Positions 22,182-30,530 of a DNA stretch of 30,833 nucleotides are shown piece after piece; position 1 is the stretch's first letter, and every line of letters starts with the position of its first letter. A program made the position numbers and the translations under genes. The notes under the pieces were generated by a model. The model saw only the letters and a list, made by a program, of their open reading frames with translations, searched no databases and was not told the DNA's origin. The stretch spans positions 18,948-49,780 of the forward strand of contig CAJUGD010000028.1 in assembly GCA_910586205.1 (NCBI GenBank), given 5' to 3'. This stretch comes from an uncultured Lachnospiraceae bacterium (GTDB taxonomy: Bacteria; Bacillota; Clostridia; Lachnospirales; Lachnospiraceae).

Positions 22182-25100
22182 ATGCCGCAGCGAACCGATA
22201 TCCGCAAAGTTCTCATTATCGGCTCTGGCCCCATTATCATTGGCCAGGCGTGTGAATTTGACTATTCCGGCACCCAGGCATGTAAGGCTTTAAAAAAGCT
22301 GGGTTACGAGATCGTGCTGGTCAACTCTAATCCTGCCACTATTATGACGGATCCGGAAACCGCCGATGTGACTTATATTGAACCGCTTAACGTACAGCGT
22401 TTAGAACAGATCATTGCCAAGGAACGGCCGGACGCACTGCTTCCAAACTTAGGAGGCCAGTCCGGTCTGAATCTGTGTTCCGAACTATATAAGGAAGGCA
22501 TTCTGGACAAATATAATGTAAAGGTAATCGGGGTCCAGGTAGACGCCATAGAGCGGGGTGAAGACCGGATTGAATTTAAGAAGGCCATGAATGCCCTTGG
22601 CATTGAGATGGCCCGCAGCGAGGTTGCCTATACCGTGGATCAGGCCCTCTCCATTGCAGACAGCCTGGGATATCCGGTGGTGCTCCGCCCTGCCTACACC
22701 ATGGGCGGCGCCGGAGGTGGTCTGGTATATAACCGGGAAGAATTAAAGACCGTGTGCGCCCGCGGACTCCAGGCCAGCCTGGTAGGACAGGTATTGGTGG
22801 AAGAATCCATCTTAGGCTGGGAAGAACTGGAGCTGGAGGTAGTCCGGGACAAGGAAGGCAATATGATCACGGTCTGCTTCATTGAAAATATTGATCCCTT
22901 GGGCGTCCACACCGGAGATTCCTTCTGCTCTGCTCCCATGCTGACCATTTCCCAGGAATGTCAGAAACGGCTTCAGGAACAGGCTTACCGGATCGTTGAA
23001 TCAGTACAGGTTATCGGCGGGACGAATGTACAGTTTGCCCATGACCCGGTTTCAGACCGGATCGTGGTGATTGAGATCAACCCCCGGACCTCCCGTTCCT
23101 CTGCCCTTGCCTCCAAGGCTACAGGCTTTCCCATTGCCCTGGTATCTGCCATGCTGGCTACCGGACTGACTTTAAAAGACATTCCCTGCGGCAAATACGG
23201 CACTTTGGATAAGTATGTGCCGGACGGAGATTATGTGGTCATCAAGTTCGCCCGCTGGGCATTTGAAAAATTCAAAGGCGTGGAGGACAAGCTGGGAACC
23301 CAGATGCGGGCCGTAGGAGAAGTCATGAGCATCGGAAAGACCTACAAAGAAGCCTTCCAGAAGGCCATCCGCAGCCTGGAAACCGGGCGCTACGGCTTAG
23401 GCCATGCAAAGGACTTTAACAGCAAAACAAAAGACCAGCTTTTAAAGCTTTTGATTACCCCTTCCAGTGAACGTCATTTCATTATGTATGAAGCCCTCCG
23501 CAAAGGCGCCTCCATAAAAGAGATCCATGAGCTGACCAAGGTCAAGACCTGGTTTATTGAGCAGATGAAAGAGCTGGTGGAGGAGGAGGAAGCCCTTATT
23601 GCCTGCAAAGGCGCTCTGCCCTCTGACGAGGCTCTCACCCGGGCCAAGAAAAACGGCTTTTCTGACAAATACTTAAGCCAGCTTTTGGAGATCTCCGAGG
23701 ACAGCATCCGCAGCCGCCGCATGGAGCTGGGGGTGGAAGAAGCCTGGGAAGGCGTTCATGTCAGCGGCACCAAGGACAGCGCCTACTACTATTCTACCTA
23801 CAATGCCCCGGACAAGAACCCGGTCCGCACAGACAAACCCAAAATCATGATCTTAGGCGGCGGGCCCAACCGGATCGGACAGGGAATTGAGTTTGACTAC
23901 TGCTGCGTCCATGCCTCTCTTGCCTTAAAAAAGCTGGGCTTTGAAACCATTATTGTCAACTGCAACCCGGAAACCGTGTCCACAGACTATGACACCTCGG
24001 ACAAGTTATACTTTGAGCCTCTGACTTTAGAGGATGTGCTGAGCATTTATAAAAAGGAAAAGCCCTTGGGCGTGATTGCCCAGTTCGGCGGACAGACTCC
24101 CTTAAACCTGGCCGCAGACTTAGAGAAAAACGGGGTACGTATTTTAGGCACCTCCCCGTCTGTCATTGACCTGGCTGAAGACAGGGATCTGTTCCGGGCC
24201 ATGATGGAAAAGCTTCAGATTCCCATGCCGGAATCCGGCATGGCCGCCACGGTAGAGGAAGCCCTGGAAATCGCTGCAAAGATCGGCTATCCTGTGATGG
24301 TGCGCCCCTCCTACGTGCTGGGCGGCAGAGGCATGGAAGTGGTCTATGACGACGAGAGCATGACCGGCTACATGAAGGCAGCCGTAGGCGTAACGCCGGA
24401 CCGTCCGATTCTGATTGACCGCTTTTTAAATCATGCCATGGAATGTGAGGCAGACGCCATCAGCGACGGAACCCATGCCTTTGTTCCTGCTGTCATGGAG
24501 CATATTGAGCTGGCCGGCGTCCACTCCGGTGACTCTGCCTGCATCCTTCCGTCTGTTCACATTTCTCCGGAAAATGTGGAAGTGATCAAAGACTACACCC
24601 GGCGGATTGCAGAAGAAATGCATGTGAGAGGGCTGATGAACATGCAGTATGCCATTGAGAACAATAAGGTCTATGTGTTGGAGGCCAACCCGCGGGCGTC
24701 CCGCACGGTTCCTTTAGTATCCAAAGTGTGCAATATCCGGATGGTGCCCCTTGCCACAGAGATCATTACTTCCGAGCTGACTAATAATCCATCGCCCATT
24801 CCTGGCCTTAAGGAGCAGGATATTCCTAATTACGGCGTCAAGGAAGCGGTCTTCCCCTTTAATATGTTCCAGGAGGTTGACCCGGTGTTAGGTCCGGAAA
24901 TGCGCTCTACCGGCGAGGTCTTAGGACTTTCCCCCTCCTTTGGAGAGGCTTTTTACAAGGCCCAGGAAGCTACCCAGTCCCGCCTTCCCTTAGAAGGCAC
25001 GGTTCTGATCTCAGTGAACCGTAAGGACAAGCCCGAGGTTGTGGAGGTGGCAAAAAGCTTTGCTGAAGATGGCTTTACTATCCTGGCTACCGGCACTACC

Positions 25101-25409
25101 TATGACCTGATCCATGAAGCAGGCATTCCTGCCAAAAAGGTAAAAAAGCTTTATGAAGGCCGACCCAACATTTTAGATATGATCACCAATGGAGATATCC
25201 AGTTGATCGTCAATTCTCCCTCCGGCAAGGACAGCGTCCACGATGACAGCTATCTGCGCAAGGCAGCCATCAAGGCAAAGGTGCCCTACATGACCACCAT
25301 TGCCGCTGCCAGAGCCACTGCCAGCGGTATTCATTATGTCAAAACCCACGGAAATGGAGAGATCAAATCCCTTCAGACGCTTCACAGTGAGATTCATGAC
25401 AAAATTTAA
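22182..25409 (+). CDS. carB: Carbamoyl-phosphate synthase large subunit
   Basis: 1075 residues from ATG 22182, with AAGGAGG 8 bases upstream; the longer open frame before it is leader. CarB makes carbamoyl phosphate from bicarbonate, ammonia (from the CarA glutaminase) and 2 ATP, for pyrimidine and arginine synthesis. Layout: carboxyphosphate half (about 1-400; IGSGPIIIGQACEFDYSGTQ, RPAYTMGGAGGG, EINPRTSRSSALASKATG), oligomerisation domain (about 401-550), carbamoyl-phosphate half (about 551-930; GGGPNRIGQGIEFDYC, RPSYVLGGRGMEV, EANPRASRTVPLVSK), and a C-terminal MGS-type allosteric domain (about 931-1075; ILATGTTYDLIHEAGI, VNSPSG). Full length. No carA or other pyr/arg gene is adjacent, so the small subunit must be elsewhere. 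Confidence 0.97.
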   Translation: MPQRTDIRKVLIIGSGPIIIGQACEFDYSGTQACKALKKLGYEIVLVNSNPATIMTDPETADVTYIEPLNVQRLEQIIAKERPDALLPNLGGQSGLNLCSELYKEGILDKYNVKVIGVQVDAIERGEDRIEFKKAMNALGIEMARSEVAYTVDQALSIADSLGYPVVLRPAYTMGGAGGGLVYNREELKTVCARGLQASLVGQVLVEESILGWEELELEVVRDKEGNMITVCFIENIDPLGVHTGDSFCSAPMLTISQECQKRLQEQAYRIVESVQVIGGTNVQFAHDPVSDRIVVIEINPRTSRSSALASKATGFPIALVSAMLATGLTLKDIPCGKYGTLDKYVPDGDYVVIKFARWAFEKFKGVEDKLGTQMRAVGEVMSIGKTYKEAFQKAIRSLETGRYGLGHAKDFNSKTKDQLLKLLITPSSERHFIMYEALRKGASIKEIHELTKVKTWFIEQMKELVEEEEALIACKGALPSDEALTRAKKNGFSDKYLSQLLEISEDSIRSRRMELGVEEAWEGVHVSGTKDSAYYYSTYNAPDKNPVRTDKPKIMILGGGPNRIGQGIEFDYCCVHASLALKKLGFETIIVNCNPETVSTDYDTSDKLYFEPLTLEDVLSIYKKEKPLGVIAQFGGQTPLNLAADLEKNGVRILGTSPSVIDLAEDRDLFRAMMEKLQIPMPESGMAATVEEALEIAAKIGYPVMVRPSYVLGGRGMEVVYDDESMTGYMKAAVGVTPDRPILIDRFLNHAMECEADAISDGTHAFVPAVMEHIELAGVHSGDSACILPSVHISPENVEVIKDYTRRIAEEMHVRGLMNMQYAIENNKVYVLEANPRASRTVPLVSKVCNIRMVPLATEIITSELTNNPSPIPGLKEQDIPNYGVKEAVFPFNMFQEVDPVLGPEMRSTGEVLGLSPSFGEAFYKAQEATQSRLPLEGTVLISVNRKDKPEVVEVAKSFAEDGFTILATGTTYDLIHEAGIPAKKVKKLYEGRPNILDMITNGDIQLIVNSPSGKDSVHDDSYLRKAAIKAKVPYMTTIAAARATASGIHYVKTHGNGEIKSLQTLHSEIHDKI

Positions 25410-25415
25410 AAATAA

Positions 25416-25470
25416 AAACGCTTTTGTCCCCAGGCTCAGCCTGCCGGGCAAAAGCGTTTATTAATCTTTT
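25416..25470. terminator. Bidirectional terminator between carB and the nucleotide-sugar dehydrogenase gene
   Basis: AAACGCTTTTG (25416-25426) and CAAAAGCGTTT (25449-25459) form an 11-bp stem capped by inner CCC/GGG and CAGGC/GCCTG pairs. The minus side continues TTATTTTT, the plus side ATTAATCTTTTT. Confidence 0.85.
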
Positions 25471-25476
25471 TAAAAT

Positions 25477-26733
25477 TTAATCTCTTTTAAAAATATCACG
25501 TGTATAGACCTTGTCAATCACATCCTCCAAATTGCTGTCAAAACGGTTTGCAATAATGGCGTTGCTCTGTTTCTTAAATTCCTCCAGATTTCCCACAACC
25601 TTGCTTCCGAAGAACGTACTTCCGGCCTCCAAAGCAGGCTCATAGATAATCACAGTAGCGCCCTTGGCCTTTACCCGCTTCATAACCCCCTGAATAGAGC
25701 TCTGACGGAAATTATCCGAGTTGCTCTTCATCGTCAGACGATACACGCCAATGACACATTCCTTTTCATCAGACGCCTTATAATCCCCCCGGTTATAGTA
25801 ATCATAATACCCTGCCATCTTCAGCACACGGTCCGCAATAAAATCTTTTCTGGTCCTGTTGCTCTCCACAATGGCAGACATCATGTTCTGGGGCACATGC
25901 GCATAATTAGCCAGAAGCTGTTTGGTATCCTTAGGCAGACAGTATCCTCCATATCCAAAAGAAGGATTATTGTAAAAAGTTCCGATACGAGGATCCAGAC
26001 ACACGCCGTCAATGATCTGCCTGGTATCCAATCCCTTCATCTCCGCATACGTATCCAGCTCATTAAAATAAGACACCCGCAAAGCCAGATATGTGTTGGC
26101 AAACAGCTTCACTGCCTCCGCCTCAGTAAAGCCCATAAAAAGCGTATCTATGTCCTCCTTTATGGCTCCCTCCTGCAAAAGACCTGCAAAACAATGGGCC
26201 GCCTTAACCAGCCTTTCATCCTCCATATCTGTACCCACAATGATCCTGGACGGGTACAGGTTATCATAAAGGGCCTTGGACTCCCGAAGGAACTCCGGGC
26301 TGAACAGAATATTCTTTGTATGAAACCTCTCTCTTACAGACTGGGTATATCCAACCGGAATCGTGGATTTAATCACCATAATGGCTTCCGGATTTACCTT
26401 CTGCACCAGGCTGATCACTGCCTCCACTGCCGAGGTGTCAAAATGGTGAGTGGAGGAATTATAATTTGTAGGGGCGGCAATCACCACAAAATCCGCCTTT
26501 TTGTATGCATCCTCCCCGTCTGTGGTAGCTGTCAGATCCAGTTCCTTTTCTGCCAGATATTTTTCAATATAATCATCCTGGATGGGAGATTGTTTCCTGT
26601 TGATCAGCTCCACCTTTTCCGGAATAATATCCACGGCATAAACCTTGTGGTGCTGAGCCAGCAGAGTAGCCACAGACAATCCCACATACCCGGTTCCTGC
26701 CACTGCTATAGTCAATTCGTTTGTTGATTTCAT
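25477..26733 (-). CDS. Nucleotide-sugar dehydrogenase, UDP-glucose 6-dehydrogenase type
   Basis: 418 residues from ATG 26733, with GAGG 8 bases upstream; the longer open frame before it crosses the promoter and is not coding. The NAD-binding Rossmann start is AVAGTGYVGLS (G13, G15, G18) with D35 for the NAD ribose. Others: APTN (substrate loop), STIPVGYT, SPEFLRESKALYDNLYPSRI, then GYGGYCLPKDT with catalytic C265. The enzyme oxidises UDP-glucose (or a related UDP/GDP sugar) twice with NAD+ to the uronic acid for capsule or exopolysaccharide. No glycosyltransferases are adjacent. UDP-glucose is the likely but unproven substrate. Confidence 0.92.
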   Translation of the reverse strand: MKSTNELTIAVAGTGYVGLSVATLLAQHHKVYAVDIIPEKVELINRKQSPIQDDYIEKYLAEKELDLTATTDGEDAYKKADFVVIAAPTNYNSSTHHFDTSAVEAVISLVQKVNPEAIMVIKSTIPVGYTQSVRERFHTKNILFSPEFLRESKALYDNLYPSRIIVGTDMEDERLVKAAHCFAGLLQEGAIKEDIDTLFMGFTEAEAVKLFANTYLALRVSYFNELDTYAEMKGLDTRQIIDGVCLDPRIGTFYNNPSFGYGGYCLPKDTKQLLANYAHVPQNMMSAIVESNRTRKDFIADRVLKMAGYYDYYNRGDYKASDEKECVIGVYRLTMKSNSDNFRQSSIQGVMKRVKAKGATVIIYEPALEAGSTFFGSKVVGNLEEFKKQSNAIIANRFDSNLEDVIDKVYTRDIFKRD

Positions 26734-26763
26734 CCTGTTTTCCTCTCTTAAATTGTAACCGCT

Positions 26764-26789
26764 CAGACGGGTATCTTTTTGCCCGTCTG
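26764..26789 (-). promoter_or_regulatory. Leader hairpin of the nucleotide-sugar dehydrogenase gene
   Basis: CAGACGGG (26764-26771) and CCCGTCTG (26782-26789) form an 8-bp stem, 10-base loop, between promoter and start codon. No U-tract follows on the minus strand, so it is a leader structure, not a terminator. Confidence 0.5.
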
Positions 26790-26838
26790 CGCCGGACAAG
26801 AAGCATCTGATGCAGAATCTGCTCCTTTGGCGCTTTTC

Positions 26839-26867
26839 CATCTTACCACAGAGACAGGATTTTATCA
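26839..26867 (-). promoter_or_regulatory. Promoter of the nucleotide-sugar dehydrogenase gene
   Basis: Minus strand: -35 TTGATA (26867-26862), 17-base spacer, -10 TAAGAT (26844-26839) preceded by TGG (extended -10). The leader is about 100 bases. Confidence 0.7.
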
Positions 26868-26895
26868 AGATAATGTACGGGCCTTTTGACCCTAT

Positions 26896-27053
26896 AGCGT
26901 GTCTGAAAATTGCTTTCTGCCATCTGCGCGTCACCGTTTGTGGGAGATTTGGCCCGAATGAGAGAAACGCAGCGGGCTATGTTGACCGAATGAAAGCCAA
27001 ATCTACCGTAAAGTGGAGCGTGTATCTGGCGGAAATGAATTTTCGGACACGCT
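26896..27053. repeat. 158-bp MITE-like imperfect palindrome
   Basis: The ends are 16-base inverted repeats, AGCGTGTCTGAAAATT (26896-26911) and AATTTTCGGACACGCT (27038-27053), with one mismatch. Inner arms also pair, notably AGATTTGGC (26945-26953) with GCCAAATCT (26996-27004), so each arm is about 60 bases around a ~40-base centre that has a direct repeat CCGAATGA (26954-26961, 26987-26994). No transposase is encoded and no obvious target duplication flanks it. Best read as a non-autonomous mobile or dispersed palindromic repeat; the open frame crossing it (26810-27250) is not credible as a gene. Confidence 0.65.
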
Positions 27054-27112
27054 CCGGCACAATCCTGGGCACAATCGTCTATCAGGCAGCAAACTTTTAT
27101 GGCAATGTTACG

Positions 27113-27141
27113 TTGAAAAAATTTCCAATCTATATTATACT
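27113..27141 (+). promoter_or_regulatory. Promoter of the ABC-F gene
   Basis: -35 TTGAAA (27113-27118), 17-base spacer, -10 TATACT (27136-27141). It starts 60 bases after the palindromic element. Confidence 0.7.
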
Positions 27142-27325
27142 GTTACGGTATCCGCGCCCGCTAAGGCCAACCGCACAGCGATTATTTTCTACCATATTTT
27201 TTGTGCTCATCCAAGCGGGGCATACCCCCATCGCCGCAGGCGATATTTAATAGGCATATACGGTTCTGTTCACAGGGTACCTGGAAACAGTAAATGATAA
27301 GAACACGCAAAGAATGGAGGAAATC
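27142..27325 (+). promoter_or_regulatory. Structured ~180-base leader of the ABC-F gene
   Basis: Three hairpins can be drawn: GGGG/CCCC (27217-27228), ATCGCC/GGCGAT (27230-27244) and CTGTT-CAGG/CCTG-AACAG (27266-27290). GCGG (27215-27218) can also pair with CCGC (27234-27237), an alternative that would break the first two. A short open frame, MIRTRKEWRKS (27294-27329), ends inside the gene's start codon (ATGA overlap). Leaders with attenuation are known for antibiotic-responsive ABC-F genes; whether this one regulates is unproven. Confidence 0.4.
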
Positions 27326-29317
27326 ATGATCTTATCCTGCAGTCATATTAATAAATCCTTCGGCACAGACCAGATCCTGTCCGAAGTATCCTTTCATATA
27401 GAAGACCAAGAAAAAGCCGCCATTGTAGGTATTAACGGCGCAGGCAAATCCACACTCCTAAAGATCATTGTGGGAGAACTGACTCCTGATTCCGGAAGCG
27501 CTGTGCTGTCCAAAGGCAAAAGCCTGGGCTATCTGGCACAGCACCAGGATTTGGACAGCGCCCGCTCCATCTATGATGAGCTGTGCCAGGTCAAACTTCC
27601 CATTATTCAGATGGAACAGCAGCTCCGTACCTTGGAGTTGGAGATGAAAAATGCTTCCGGTGAAGAATTAGAGCAGCTTCTCTCTGCCTACAGCCGCTTA
27701 AATCACACCTTTGAACTGGAAAACGGCTATGCCTGGAAAAGCGAGGTGACCGGTGTCTTAAAAGGGTTGGGATTTGCAGAAGAAGATTTTGACAAGCTGG
27801 TCTCCACCTTGTCCGGCGGCCAAAAGACTCGGATCTCTTTGGGCAGGCTGCTCTTATCCAGACCTGATATTATTCTTTTGGATGAGCCTACCAACCATCT
27901 GGATATGGAATCCATTGCATGGCTGGAATCCTACCTAAAAGCCTATGACGGCGCTGTCATCATCGTTGCCCATGACCGCTACTTTTTAAATCGGGTAGTC
28001 GGCAAGATCATTGAGCTGGAACAAGGCAGATCCACGGTCTACCAAGGGAATTACACAGCATACAGCGAGAAAAAGGCCATGATCCGGGCTGCACAGATGA
28101 AGGCATGGCTGAACCAGCAGCAGGAAATCCACCATCAGGAGGAGGTCATTGCCAAATTAAAATCATTTAACAGGGAAAAATCCATTAAGCGGGCTGAAAG
28201 CCGTGAAAAAATGCTTTCCAAGATCCAGGTTCTGGAAAAGCCTGCTGAGATTCATGATGAGATGCACATCAAGCTAGAACCTAACATCACCAGCGGCAAT
28301 GATGTCCTTACCATCCAAAACCTTGGCAAATCCTTTGGATCCAACCATCTTTTCTCCCATGTGGATATGGAAGTCAAAAGAGGGGAGCGTGTCGCCTTAA
28401 TCGGCAGCAACGGAACCGGCAAAACCACGATCCTAAAACTGATCAACGGAATGCTTCCTGCCGATACAGGCGTCATTACCTTAGGCGCCAAAGTTCATAT
28501 TGGCTACTATGACCAGGAGCACCATGTCCTTCATATGGAAAAGACTGCCTTCGAAGAAGTCCAGGATGCTTATCCGAACCTGACCAACACTCAGGTCCGG
28601 AACATTTTGGCTGCATTTTTATTTACCGGCGATGATGTTTTCAAAAAAATAGCCGACTTAAGCGGCGGAGAACGGGGACGGATCTCCTTGGCAAAGCTGA
28701 TGTTGTCAGAAGCCAATTTCCTGATCCTGGACGAGCCTACCAATCACCTGGACATTACCTCCAAGGAAATCTTAGAGCATGCCCTGCAAAGCTACACCGG
28801 CACAGTTCTCTATGTGTCCCATGATCGTTACTTTATCAACCAGACCGCCACCCGGATTCTGGAGCTTACCGGGCAAACCTTGATTAACTATATCGGCAAT
28901 TATGATTATTATCTGGAAAAACGGGAGACCATGACAAGCCTTTACGCCTCTGACGCCCATTCCCCCTCCGCTAAAGATAAGACCGGCTCTGTCTCTCAGG
29001 CCGCCCTGTCAGACACAAAAGCCGGAAACCTTGCCTCTGCAGACTCCTCCTTTGGCACAGCTTCCTCCTCCAATGTCAAACTGGACTGGCAGGCCCAAAA
29101 GGAAGAACAGGCACGCATCCGCAAACGCCAGAACGACTTAAAAAAGACAGAAGACCAGATCCACCTTTTGGAAACCCGGGATAAGGAAATCGATCAGTTA
29201 TTGCAGCAGGAGGAAGTCTACACGAATATTGACAGGCTGATGGAGCTGAATCAGGAAAAGCAAGACATTCAAAACCAATTAGAAGAACTATATGAACGCT
29301 GGGAAACGCTGGTATGA
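27326..29317 (+). CDS. ABC-F family ATPase (ribosome-associated, YdiF-like)
   Basis: 663 residues from ATG 27326, with GGAGG 5 bases upstream; an ATG at 27314 overlaps that site. Two ABC cassettes and no membrane segment define ABC-F: NBD1 has Walker A GINGAGKS (35-42), TLSGGQ (161-166) and DEPTNHLD (186-193); NBD2 has GSNGTGKTT (360-368), LSGGER and DEPTNHLD (469-476). The Lys/Glu-rich linker at about 245-320 is the P-site tRNA interaction region. After a Ser/Ala-rich stretch (about 540-575), a C-terminal coiled coil (to 663) follows, as in YdiF/Uup-type proteins. ABC-F proteins act on the ribosome, relieving stalls or antibiotic block. Housekeeping YdiF type is more likely than a resistance type. 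Confidence 0.92.
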   Translation: MILSCSHINKSFGTDQILSEVSFHIEDQEKAAIVGINGAGKSTLLKIIVGELTPDSGSAVLSKGKSLGYLAQHQDLDSARSIYDELCQVKLPIIQMEQQLRTLELEMKNASGEELEQLLSAYSRLNHTFELENGYAWKSEVTGVLKGLGFAEEDFDKLVSTLSGGQKTRISLGRLLLSRPDIILLDEPTNHLDMESIAWLESYLKAYDGAVIIVAHDRYFLNRVVGKIIELEQGRSTVYQGNYTAYSEKKAMIRAAQMKAWLNQQQEIHHQEEVIAKLKSFNREKSIKRAESREKMLSKIQVLEKPAEIHDEMHIKLEPNITSGNDVLTIQNLGKSFGSNHLFSHVDMEVKRGERVALIGSNGTGKTTILKLINGMLPADTGVITLGAKVHIGYYDQEHHVLHMEKTAFEEVQDAYPNLTNTQVRNILAAFLFTGDDVFKKIADLSGGERGRISLAKLMLSEANFLILDEPTNHLDITSKEILEHALQSYTGTVLYVSHDRYFINQTATRILELTGQTLINYIGNYDYYLEKRETMTSLYASDAHSPSAKDKTGSVSQAALSDTKAGNLASADSSFGTASSSNVKLDWQAQKEEQARIRKRQNDLKKTEDQIHLLETRDKEIDQLLQQEEVYTNIDRLMELNQEKQDIQNQLEELYERWETLV

Positions 29318-29346
29318 CGGCAAGAATACTTTCCCGAGAGTAAATA

Positions 29347-29423
29347 GGGAAAAGCAGAGGCGTAGTGGCGCTATGTTCCGCCAGTCTGCTTTCCCTCTGT
29401 GCTGTCGGGAAAGCAGGCTGGCG
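29347..29423. repeat. Three-armed inverted/direct repeat between convergent genes
   Basis: CGCCAGTCTGCTTTCCC (29379-29395) pairs with GGGAAAGCAGGCTGGCG (29407-29423), 16 of 17, around an 11-base loop. A third, looser copy of the right arm (GGGAAAAGCAGA...GGCG, 29347-29370) lies upstream and could pair with the same middle arm. CTTTCCCG at 29329-29336 adds a further complement. No U-tract on either strand, so not a canonical terminator, though it lies where both genes end. Confidence 0.6.
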
Positions 29424-29440
29424 AAACAAAAGAAGATTAT

Positions 29441-30421
29441 TTAAAACGGGTTATTTTCTTTTTCCTTTTTTACCCCTGGTCCATAGCCCTCCTCTCTGGC
29501 TGTTTTCTCAGCCCGCAGGGCTGCCTCCTCCTGCTCTTTCTGCATCTTTTCCTGATACCGTGCACGGGTCTCCTCGTCATCCTGCAAATGCAGAATTTCT
29601 TCCATTACCTCACACACTGCAGGGGAAATCCGCATCATGCTCTCACGGATTTCCTCATCCAGATAAGCGGCAAAAACACTTCCGAAATAAAAATCCGCAT
29701 CATCCGCATAATAATCCGGCAGCTCCAAAAGCGGCATAATCGCCGTCTGTTCTTCCCAAAGCACATTCATCCATGGATTATCCTCCTCATAGCATCCTGC
29801 GGCATGACCCACATACTCCCCAAACGCCTGCAGCAAGCTGTCCACATCCGTAAATTTCACCTTTTTATAGAGAGAATCCACACTGTGATAAACATAATAG
29901 ATCCCCTGGCTGGTTCTGGGCGCTGCAAAATATTTCTTCTGCTTATAGAACATCATCTGCCACCCATCCTCTATAAACCTGGCAATCCAGCTCCTGGGAA
30001 TCAAGTACATGGCATCAGAATACAGATCCTTGTCCTCGCTGTCCGGAACCGTATTCCCGATCACGCGCACATCATGCTTTGACTGCTGTTGTCCGTTCCC
30101 GTCATAGTACTTCATCCCCACATACTGATTGTACGCCATGTTCCCATTTATGAAAAAATAATAAGAATTTCCGTCAATAACCGTATTCCCTCCGCTAAAC
30201 ATCCATCCATTATCATCAAACCAGTACCATTCCCCATTATACTTCAGCCATCCCTTATGTACGATTCCATCCTCATTATAATAAGACCAGTGGTAATTTT
30301 CCTGCATATACTGCCAGCCATCCTCCCCGTCTCCCGGCGCCTCCATGGCATATCCCGGAAATACATCTGTCAGCATGAAAGCCATGGCCAATAAAAGCGC
30401 ACCAATCCTGCTTTTTTCCAC
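29441..30421 (-). CDS. Secreted cell-wall-repeat protein with a degenerate lethal-factor-type zincin domain
   Basis: 326 residues. Signal peptide about 1-25 (GALLLAMAFMLTDVFPGYA). Residues about 35-102 hold cell-wall/choline-binding-type repeats (GIVHKGWLKYNGEWYWFDDNG; then NTVIDGNSYYFFINGNMAY). Residues 115-280 resemble the anthrax lethal factor-like peptidase domain: a mid helix SLLQAFGEYVGHAAGCY and a later YYADDADFYFGSVFAAYL followed by ISPAVCEVMEEIL. Where active members have HExGH, this protein has EYVGH (202-206), losing the first His and the Glu; the later Glu ligand region also lacks its Glu. The tail (285-326) is charged and disordered. Start is GTG 30421 with AAAGGA upstream. The domain call is by resemblance and tentative. 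Confidence 0.7.
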   Translation of the reverse strand: MEKSRIGALLLAMAFMLTDVFPGYAMEAPGDGEDGWQYMQENYHWSYYNEDGIVHKGWLKYNGEWYWFDDNGWMFSGGNTVIDGNSYYFFINGNMAYNQYVGMKYYDGNGQQQSKHDVRVIGNTVPDSEDKDLYSDAMYLIPRSWIARFIEDGWQMMFYKQKKYFAAPRTSQGIYYVYHSVDSLYKKVKFTDVDSLLQAFGEYVGHAAGCYEEDNPWMNVLWEEQTAIMPLLELPDYYADDADFYFGSVFAAYLDEEIRESMMRISPAVCEVMEEILHLQDDEETRARYQEKMQKEQEEAALRAEKTAREEGYGPGVKKEKENNPF

Positions 30422-30468
30422 AAATACACAATCCTTTCTTCAAAGGTATCTTTTAACAGCAAATTTGC

Positions 30469-30497
30469 AAAAAAGAGAGGCACATTCCTCTCTTTTT
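30469..30497 (-). terminator. rnpB terminator
   Basis: AAAAAGAGAGG and CCTCTCTTTTT form an 11-bp stem with a 6-base loop; the minus strand continues TTTTTTGC. It lies about 35 bases past the rnpB 3' end and 48 bases before the next gene's start codon. Confidence 0.85.
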
Positions 30498-30530
30498 AAA
30501 AGCCTTTAAATTGTGTTACAAAAAATAAAT

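Noticed and set aside
26810..27250. 146-residue plus-strand open frame in the gene-poor stretch
   Set aside because: It crosses the palindromic element and the dehydrogenase and ABC-F promoters, has no ribosome binding site and no recognisable protein features.
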